Source: Candidatus Saccharimonadia bacterium
GTDB taxonomy: Bacteria > Patescibacteriota > Saccharimonadia > Saccharimonadales > UBA4665
Direction of reading: 5' to 3'
NCBI GenBank assembly: GCA_023268595.1
Contig: JALQUD010000032.1
Span: forward strand, 1 to 9,650
DNA: 9,650 bases
A model generated the notes under the pieces. That model was given only the letters and a program-made list of their open reading frames with translations. It did not search any database and was not told the DNA's origin. Every line of letters begins with the position of its first letter. Positions within the stretch are counted from its first letter, which is position 1. Below are positions 5,453 through 9,650 of this stretch, piece after piece. The translations under genes were made by a program, and so were the position numbers.

Positions 5453-6640
5453 ATGAAAGCGGTAGTCTATAAAGGCCCCCATAAAGTTGTAATAGAAGAT
5501 TGCAAGGACCCGGAGATAACTAAGCCGACTGACGCCATCGTCAAGGTCACGTCAGCAGCCATCTGCGGTAGCGACCTCCACATGTACGAGGGTCGTAGTC
5601 CGGCTGGCCCGGACGTTGTGCTGGGGCACGAAATCATGGGCGTCATAGAGAAAGTCGGACCAGGTGTGCGCCAACTTAAAGAAGGTGATCGGGTGGTGCT
5701 GCCATTCAATATCGGCTGTGGTGAGTGCTTCAACTGCGTACGCGGTTTCACGAACGCCTGTCTGTTCCTGAACCCTGATTCCGCCGGCGCAGGCTATGGA
5801 TATGCCGGACTAGGCCCCTACAACGGTGGTCAGGCAGAAAAGGTATTGGTGCCGTTCGCCGATTTCAACGCCATGAAGCTGCCCGGCAAACCGTACGACG
5901 AGCATGAGGACGACTTCCTGATGATCGCCGACATCTTTCCGACGGCCTGGCATGCCACGCAGCAGGCTAAGGTCGGCATCGGCAAGTCGGTCGCTATCTA
6001 CGGTGCCGGTCCGGTCGGTCTGCTATCCGTCATGAGCGCCAAGCTGCAGGGCGCCGGGCCGATCTACATCATCGACCACAACCAGGACCGTCTGGACTTG
6101 GCCAAGGAGATGGGCGCGATTCCGATTAATTTCAGTACCGATAATGCGGTGGACTTCATCGCCGACCATCAGGCCAAGCTGAACAGCGGGTCGGAACGCC
6201 GGGGTGAAGACAAACTGCGTGGCGTACTGTGCGGCATCGATGCCGTCGGCTACCAATCATTGGATTTCAACGACCCGGGCAGCGAGGAACACCATGGCAT
6301 CATCCATCAATTGGCGCAGGTGGTCGACCCGACCGGTGACATCAGTCTGATAGGCGTGTACTTTCCAGAAGATCCGGGTGGTAATGACGAAAATGCCAAA
6401 CAGGGCATATTGCCCGTTCCGGTAGGTCTACTGTGGGACAAAGGCATTTCAATCGGCACCGGCCAGTGTCCGGTAAAACTGTACGATAATTTCCTACGGC
6501 AAGCGGTCGTGACCGGTCAGGCTAATCCCGGCAAGATCGTCAGCCACCACATCAGCCTTGATGAGGCGCCGGAGTTCTATGAGCGTTTCGACAAACGTGA
6601 GACCGGCGTTACCAAGGTGGTCATCAACCCTAATAAATAG
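5453..6640 (+). CDS. fdhA: Zinc-dependent, glutathione-independent-type formaldehyde dehydrogenase
   Basis: 395 residues, near the length of the Pseudomonas putida enzyme that oxidises formaldehyde to formate with NAD and no glutathione. Catalytic zinc ligands are C38 (ICGSD), H59/E60 (GHE) and D160 in ADIFPTAWH, an Asp typical of this subfamily. Structural zinc Cys are C89, C92, C95 and C103. The Rossmann fold has GAGPVG at 184-189 and D208 at the end of the second strand, favouring NAD. The internal segments around 211-290 and 315-340 also match the long form of the family rather than short alcohol dehydrogenases. Its ribosome site is excellent (AAGGAGG 5442-5448). The PfpI gene follows by 19 bases in the same probable operon. 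Substrate range could include other short aldehydes or alcohols; the subfamily call is firm, the exact substrate is inferred. Confidence 0.88.
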   Translation: MKAVVYKGPHKVVIEDCKDPEITKPTDAIVKVTSAAICGSDLHMYEGRSPAGPDVVLGHEIMGVIEKVGPGVRQLKEGDRVVLPFNIGCGECFNCVRGFTNACLFLNPDSAGAGYGYAGLGPYNGGQAEKVLVPFADFNAMKLPGKPYDEHEDDFLMIADIFPTAWHATQQAKVGIGKSVAIYGAGPVGLLSVMSAKLQGAGPIYIIDHNQDRLDLAKEMGAIPINFSTDNAVDFIADHQAKLNSGSERRGEDKLRGVLCGIDAVGYQSLDFNDPGSEEHHGIIHQLAQVVDPTGDISLIGVYFPEDPGGNDENAKQGILPVPVGLLWDKGISIGTGQCPVKLYDNFLRQAVVTGQANPGKIVSHHISLDEAPEFYERFDKRETGVTKVVINPNK

Positions 6641-6659
6641 TCAACCAAGGAGAAATGAC

Positions 6660-7214
6660 ATGGAAGAGAATACATTGCAAGGCAAGAAGATCGCATTATT
6701 GGCGACCGATGGTTTTGAAGATTCGGAACTGACCCGGCCGCTGGAAGCCGTACAGAAAGCCGGCGCTACCGTTACGGTGGTATCGGACAAGACCGGCGAG
6801 ATCAGTGGCAAGGACGGTACGGCGGTAACGGTTGATACAACCGTCGATCAGGTGAGCGTCGATGATTTTGATGGCCTGCTACTGCCGGGCGGACTGGCCA
6901 ACCCCGACAAGATGCGCACCAATGCTACGGCCGTGTCGTTCGTACGCGATTTCTTTGGCCAGCACAAACCGGTGGCTGCCATCTGCCACGCGCCATGGCT
7001 ACTAGTCGAAGCTGACGTTCTGGACGGGCGGCGGGTCACCTCATGGCCAAGCCTGAAGACCGATATCATCAATGCCGGTGGCGACTGGGTGGATGAAGAA
7101 GTCGTGACCGACGCCGGTCTGGTCACCAGCCGTAACCCTGATGACCTGGATGCTTTCTGCTCCAAGGCAGTGGAAGAGTTTGCCGAAGGCAAGCACGCCG
7201 AACAAACTGCATAG
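6660..7214 (+). CDS. DJ-1/PfpI family protein (type 1 glutamine amidotransferase-like)
   Basis: 184 residues from ATG 6660, chosen because AAGGAG lies at 6647-6652; a longer frame from 6558 would overlap the dehydrogenase and has no ribosome site. The nucleophile elbow is AICHAPW with C109-H110, and E20 (GFEDSEL) supplies the acidic residue that activates the Cys in this family. LLLPGGLANPD (about 73-83) is the second conserved strand-turn. Relatives (PfpI, YhbO, YraA) are stress proteins reported as proteases or as deglycases/glyoxalases acting on carbonyl damage; the deglycase activity is disputed in the literature. Placement behind an aldehyde dehydrogenase fits a carbonyl or electrophile defence role. 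A strong terminator follows. Confidence 0.9.
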   Translation: MEENTLQGKKIALLATDGFEDSELTRPLEAVQKAGATVTVVSDKTGEISGKDGTAVTVDTTVDQVSVDDFDGLLLPGGLANPDKMRTNATAVSFVRDFFGQHKPVAAICHAPWLLVEADVLDGRRVTSWPSLKTDIINAGGDWVDEEVVTDAGLVTSRNPDDLDAFCSKAVEEFAEGKHAEQTA

Positions 7215-7231
7215 CTGACGCACCCAAAAGT

Positions 7232-7267
7232 CTAAAAAACCGCCCGTGAAGCAGGGCGGTTTTTTAG
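7232..7267. terminator. Strong bidirectional rho-independent terminator
   Basis: A perfect 14-bp stem (7232-7245 with 7254-7267) with GC core CCGCCC/GGGCGG, loop GTGAAGCA, A-run on the 5' arm and T-run on the 3' arm. It ends the dehydrogenase-PfpI transcript and separates it from the copper operon. Confidence 0.93.
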
Positions 7268-7276
7268 TGTGACCAG

Positions 7277-7299
7277 ATGGTATCGATTGACAATACCAT
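7277..7299 (+). promoter_or_regulatory. 7-bp inverted repeat flanking the -35 box of the copper operon
   Basis: ATGGTAT (7277-7283) and ATACCAT (7293-7299) form a perfect dyad around the nine bases that contain the -35 TTGACA. It is separate from the CsoR site downstream and may be a second regulator's operator. Confidence 0.4.
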
Positions 7300-7314
7300 G
7301 AAAAACGATATACC
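7287..7314 (+). promoter_or_regulatory. Sigma-70-type promoter of the copper operon
   Basis: A consensus -35 TTGACA (7287-7292), a 16-base spacer and -10 TATACC (7309-7314). The -10 is shared with the CsoR operator, so repressor binding would exclude RNA polymerase. Confidence 0.75.
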
Positions 7315-7326
7315 CTATGGGGGTAT
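7309..7326 (+). promoter_or_regulatory. CsoR operator
   Basis: ATACCC (7310-7315) and GGGTAT (7321-7326) form a perfect dyad around TATGG, the A/T-flanked CCC...GGG pattern of known CsoR sites. It covers the -10 box, and a csoR gene lies in the same operon. GGGGGTAT recurs at 7341-7348 over the first gene's ribosome site, a possible extra half-site. Confidence 0.85.
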
Positions 7327-7348
7327 TTGACGAACAGAAGGGGGGTAT

Positions 7349-7828
7349 ATGTCACACGCACATGATCATGACATCAACGGTATGGCGGTCAGTGCCACAT
7401 TACACTGTCTGACCGGCTGCGCCATCGGTGAGGTGTCCGGTATGGTGCTGGGGACGATCTTGGGGCTGGATAAGTTGGTGACGGTGGCGCTGTCCATCGC
7501 CTTGGCCTTCGTATTCGGCTTCGCGTTATCATCGCTTCCGCTGGTCAAGGCGGGTATGGGCCTTGGTGCGGCGCTGTCGGTGGTAGCTGCCGCCGACACG
7601 CTCTCGATCGCTACCATGGAAGTGATCGACAACCTGGTCATGCTAGTCATTCCCGGAGCCATGAACGCCAGTCTGGTCAATCCGCTGTTCTGGCTGGCCA
7701 TGCCGGTCTCGCTGACCGTAGCGTTCTTCGCGGCCCTGCCGGTCAACAGGCACCTGCTCAAACGTAATAAGGGCCATGCCCTGACCATGCAGGCGCTCAG
7801 CGATAGGGGCCATGGCCATCATCATTGA
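7349..7828 (+). CDS. DUF4396 membrane protein with His-rich ends, probable copper-handling
   Basis: 159 residues with four likely membrane segments (about 17-37, 41-63, 66-90 and 109-132). TLHCLTGCAIGEVSGM at 17-32 is the conserved signature of DUF4396, containing H19, C20, C24, E28 and M32, all possible soft-metal ligands near the first membrane segment. The N-terminus has H3, H5 and H7 alternating with Asp, and the C-terminus ends GHGHHH, so both ends could bind metal. The family's biochemical role is unknown to me. Here it is the first gene under the CsoR-type operator with CsoR and a DUF305 protein behind it, which points to transport or sensing of copper(I). The ribosome site is a G-run (AAGGGGGG from 7338) that also resembles a CsoR half-site. 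Confidence 0.85.
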   Translation: MSHAHDHDINGMAVSATLHCLTGCAIGEVSGMVLGTILGLDKLVTVALSIALAFVFGFALSSLPLVKAGMGLGAALSVVAAADTLSIATMEVIDNLVMLVIPGAMNASLVNPLFWLAMPVSLTVAFFAALPVNRHLLKRNKGHALTMQALSDRGHGHHH

Positions 7829-7847
7829 TGGAGCGGAAGGAGGAAAT

Positions 7848-8120
7848 ATGAGCCACGGATATTATGATGACAAGGATCTGCTCTCCAAACGGGTCAACCG
7901 CATAGCCGGTCAGGTACGCGGTATCGGTAGGATGGTGGAGGAAGATAAGTACTGTATAGATATACTGACCCAGGTGTCGGCGGCCAAGTCGGCGCTCGAC
8001 AAGCTGACACTGGAGCTGGTGCGGGACCATGCCCGGCACTGTCTGGCCGGTGCCGACAGTGAGGAAGAACGTAAAGCCAAAGCCGATGAGCTGGTAAACG
8101 CTCTCGGTAGGATGTCGTAA
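7848..8120 (+). CDS. csoR: Copper-sensing repressor CsoR
   Basis: 90 residues, all-helical CsoR/RcnR family. The copper(I) ligands C36, H61 and C65 are present with the numbering of the Mycobacterium tuberculosis protein (C36 in DKYC, H61-x3-C65 in DHARHC), placing it in the Cys-His-Cys copper class rather than the nickel or formaldehyde sensors. Basic helix-1 residues (K14, R15, R18, R24) fit DNA binding. Start ATG 7848 is chosen for AAGGAGG at 7837-7843; an earlier ATG at 7812 overlaps the previous gene and adds residues foreign to the family. Apo-CsoR should hold the operator at 7309-7326; copper(I) releases it, so the gene is autoregulated as the second gene of the operon. Confidence 0.95.
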   Translation: MSHGYYDDKDLLSKRVNRIAGQVRGIGRMVEEDKYCIDILTQVSAAKSALDKLTLELVRDHARHCLAGADSEEERKAKADELVNALGRMS

Positions 8121-8133
8121 GAGGAGGTGTGAT

Positions 8134-8553
8134 ATGGAAACGAAACCATTATTGTATGGCCTGATCGGGTTTTTCCTGGGCGGGCTGCTGGTATCGGTCG
8201 CGGCCGTTACCTTCGATAAACCTGACCTTGAGGCCCGGGCGGCTTCCAGCTCCATGGCCGCGTCGATGGAAGGGATGTCGGATAGCTTGCAGGGTAAGAC
8301 CGGTGATGCGTTCGACAAGACATTCCTGGCGGAAATGATAGTCCATCACGAGGGTGCGGTGGAGATGGCCAGGATGGCGCAAAAGCAGGCTAAGCATCAG
8401 CAGATCAGGCAGCTAGCCGATGACATCATCACGGCGCAGCAGCGTGAGCTGGATGAGATGCGCCAGTGGCAGAAAGACTGGGGCTACGATTCCAACGGAT
8501 CGGCAGGTGGTGCCGATGGAGGTGCGGGGCACGGCGGCCATATGATGCGCTAG
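8134..8553 (+). CDS. Membrane-anchored DUF305 protein, probable copper-binding
   Basis: 139 residues. One hydrophobic segment at about 7-26 anchors it or acts as a signal peptide, placing the rest outside. The DUF305 core has FLAEMIVHHEGAVEMA at 64-79, with the family's HHxGAxxMA pattern (H71, H72, M78). Met residues are frequent (M41, M45, M48, M68, M78, M81), and the tail is Gly-rich and ends HGGHMM, giving more soft-metal ligands. Characterised relatives such as cyanobacterial CopM bind copper outside the cytoplasm. The ribosome site GAGGAGGTG (8121-8129) begins directly after the csoR stop and is nearly perfect, so this gene may be the most strongly translated of the three. Probable job: extracytoplasmic copper sequestration or hand-over. 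Confidence 0.88.
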   Translation: METKPLLYGLIGFFLGGLLVSVAAVTFDKPDLEARAASSSMAASMEGMSDSLQGKTGDAFDKTFLAEMIVHHEGAVEMARMAQKQAKHQQIRQLADDIITAQQRELDEMRQWQKDWGYDSNGSAGGADGGAGHGGHMMR

Positions 8554-8604
8554 CCTCTGCTCTGGTATGTAAAGTAGGCCACCGACGGTACTGCCGCGGT
8601 TGTG

Positions 8605-8624
8605 GTATCATGCCGGGATGATAC
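8605..8624 (+). promoter_or_regulatory. Inverted repeat carrying the -10 box and start codon of the ABC ATPase
   Basis: GTATCAT (8605-8611) and ATGATAC (8618-8624) form a perfect 7-bp dyad separated by GCCGGG. TATCAT (8606-8611) is a plausible -10, and the start codon ATG 8618 is the first three bases of the other arm, exactly six bases later, so the mRNA is probably leaderless. A repressor bound here would cover both. No usable -35 is seen. The intergenic stretch 8554-8604 has no clear terminator. Confidence 0.5.
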
Positions 8625-9529
8625 AAGCTCAGAACCTATCCAAACACTACAAGCGTTCGGTGGCGGTCGATGATGTCTCGTTTGACGTGGAGACCGGCAA
8701 AGTGACCGGCTTCCTGGGTCCGAACGGAGCTGGCAAGTCGACGACCATGCGGTTGATGCTCGGGTTGGACAACGGCGGTGGTTCGACCACTTTTGATGGC
8801 AAGCCATTGCACAGCTACCGCCGCCCGTCCGAGACCGTCGGTATCCTGCTGGAAGCCAAGGCCTTTCACCCGACGCGTACCGCGCGTAATCATCTGCGGG
8901 TACTGGCGGCTGCTGGCGGCATCGACGATGCACGTGTCGACGAAGCGCTCGACATCGTCGGCCTCAAGGAAGTAGCCAAGAAGCGGCCTGGCAAGTTCTC
9001 GCTTGGCATGAGCCAGCGGTTAGGGATCGCGGCGGCCATCCTGGGCAAGCCGAAGTACCTGATGCTGGATGAGCCGGGTAACGGCCTTGATCCCGAAGGT
9101 ATCGCTTGGCTACGTGATTTCATCAGCGAATATGCCGACCAAGGCAACGCCGTGTTCGTGTCCAGCCACCTGCTGAGCGAGATGTCGCAGATGGCCGATA
9201 ACATCGTGGTCATCGGCAAAGGTAAGCTTATAGCCAGCACTTCGATGAAAGATCTGTTGTCCTCCAGTTCGCGTAACGGTGTGTTCATCCGGGTCGATGG
9301 GCTTAAGTTGCTGGAGAAAGCCTTGCATACGGCAGGTGCGAAGTTCGAGCATGCTGACGGCGGCCTGCGTGTCAGCGGCATGACGGCTGATCAGGTCGGC
9401 CATCTGGCGTTCGGCGCCCGGGTGCCGGTGCTGGAGCTGACGCGCAAGGATGCCTCGCTTGAAGAGGCGTTCCTTGACCTGACCGAGGATAGCCAGGAAT
9501 ACCGTGCCCATAAGGAGAAGCAATCATGA
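8618..9529 (+). CDS. ABC transporter ATP-binding protein (BcrA/drug-export type)
   Basis: 303 residues from ATG 8618; a GTG at 8600 would add six but has no ribosome site and begins upstream of the -10 box. The nucleotide-binding domain is complete: Walker A GPNGAGKST (34-42), signature SLGMSQ (128-133), Walker B LMLDEP with D151/E152, and switch His H184 in SSHLL. The usual Q-loop Gln is replaced in the GILLEA segment (about 75-80), as is common in this subfamily. Residues about 220-303 form the C-terminal accessory region. The sequence style resembles actinobacterial members, where such two-gene exporters export peptide antibiotics, lipids or unknown substrates. The permease gene overlaps the stop by ATGA, so the two subunits are coupled. 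Confidence 0.92.
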   Translation: MIQAQNLSKHYKRSVAVDDVSFDVETGKVTGFLGPNGAGKSTTMRLMLGLDNGGGSTTFDGKPLHSYRRPSETVGILLEAKAFHPTRTARNHLRVLAAAGGIDDARVDEALDIVGLKEVAKKRPGKFSLGMSQRLGIAAAILGKPKYLMLDEPGNGLDPEGIAWLRDFISEYADQGNAVFVSSHLLSEMSQMADNIVVIGKGKLIASTSMKDLLSSSSRNGVFIRVDGLKLLEKALHTAGAKFEHADGGLRVSGMTADQVGHLAFGARVPVLELTRKDASLEEAFLDLTEDSQEYRAHKEKQS

Positions 9530-9650
9530 TGGCGGCCATCAAATCGGAATTCCGTAAACTGACGACTACCCGTTCAACCTGGGTATTCATCCTAAGTACT
9601 TTGGCATTGTGTGCCGGCTTGCTGGGCTTCTGGGTTTTCGGCGTCAAAGA
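9526..9650 (+). CDS. ABC transporter permease, N-terminal part (cut by window edge)
   Basis: The first 41 codons are visible. The ATG at 9526 overlaps the ATPase stop (ATGA) and has AAGGAG at 9512-9517, eight bases upstream; a second ATG follows at 9529. The N-terminus (AAIKSEFRKLTTTRSTW) is the basic cytoplasmic segment typical of ABC-2 permeases, and the first membrane helix begins at about residue 19 and continues to about 38. It should pair with the preceding ATPase. The substrate cannot be inferred. Confidence 0.85.
   Translation, partial: MMAAIKSEFRKLTTTRSTWVFILSTLALCAGLLGFWVFGVK

Noticed and set aside
4748..5482. 244-residue minus-strand frame
   Set aside because: It is antisense to the well-supported receiver-kinase gene and to the fdhA start; Ser/Arg-rich shadow with no domain.
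6558..6659. N-terminal extension of the PfpI protein
   Set aside because: It overlaps the dehydrogenase gene in another frame, has no ribosome site, and family members begin near ATG 6660, which has AAGGAG.
7812..7847. Upstream start for csoR
   Set aside because: The twelve extra residues overlap the DUF4396 gene and are foreign to CsoR; ATG 7848 has a perfect ribosome site and gives family-standard C36/H61/C65 numbering.
7848..8120. FrmR (formaldehyde) or RcnR (nickel/cobalt) regulator rather than CsoR
   Set aside because: The formaldehyde dehydrogenase next door made FrmR worth considering, but the C36-H61-C65 copper triad, the CsoR-type operator and a terminator separating it from fdhA favour CsoR.

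Overview
This is a bacterial chromosomal window in two parts. Bases 1 to about 2530 are visibly AT-richer, with few genes, long intergenic stretches, several strong hairpins and a repeated intergenic element. From about 2540 to the end the DNA is more GC-rich and compact, almost entirely + strand genes in operon-like groups. UGA is used as an ordinary stop (ends of 3680-4117, 4125-5294, 8618-9529), which excludes lineages that recode UGA. Strong AAGGAGG-type ribosome sites coexist with two genes whose start lies exactly six bases after a TANNNT -10 box (probable leaderless mRNAs). The high-GC, actinobacterial-looking ABC transporter and the mixture of compact operons suggest a Patescibacteria/Saccharibacteria-like or actinobacteria-like genome, but no marker gene is present, so this is only a tentative inference.

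Left region: a 3' fragment of an unrecognised basic protein (2-457); a 95-base element closed by a 9-bp inverted repeat and running into a 19-bp GNRA-capped hairpin; a structured non-coding stretch with two large hairpins and a terminator (592-768); then a class II Fic AMP-transferase-type protein (932-2038). Fic is preceded by an array of AAGGAAAATA motifs around a consensus extended -10. A 30-base sequence lies on each side of fic (523-552 and 2065-2094; 25 of 30 identical, all five differences transitions). A small single-pass membrane protein (2153-2467) follows.

Centre: a three-gene signalling operon (2548-5294) with a blue-light LOV histidine kinase that keeps all flavin-binding residues, an Rcp1-like single-domain response regulator, and a receiver plus histidine kinase fusion. 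No DNA-binding or enzymatic output domain is encoded in it. Then a two-gene aldehyde/electrophile defence pair: a glutathione-independent-type formaldehyde dehydrogenase and a DJ-1/PfpI protein (5453-7214), closed by a strong terminator.

Right region: a copper-responsive operon (7287-8553) whose promoter carries a textbook CsoR operator over its -10 box. It encodes a four-helix DUF4396 membrane protein with His-rich ends, CsoR with Cys36/His61/Cys65, and a membrane-anchored DUF305 protein. The usual CopA ATPase and CopZ chaperone are absent, so DUF4396 and DUF305 are the likely copper-handling effectors. The window ends in an ABC exporter: a complete ATPase (8618-9529), whose -10 box and start codon are the two arms of a perfect inverted repeat, and the first 41 codons of its permease, overlapping by ATGA. 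Overall the right two-thirds reads as an environmental sensing and stress-defence region (light, aldehydes, copper, export), while the left end looks like accessory DNA.
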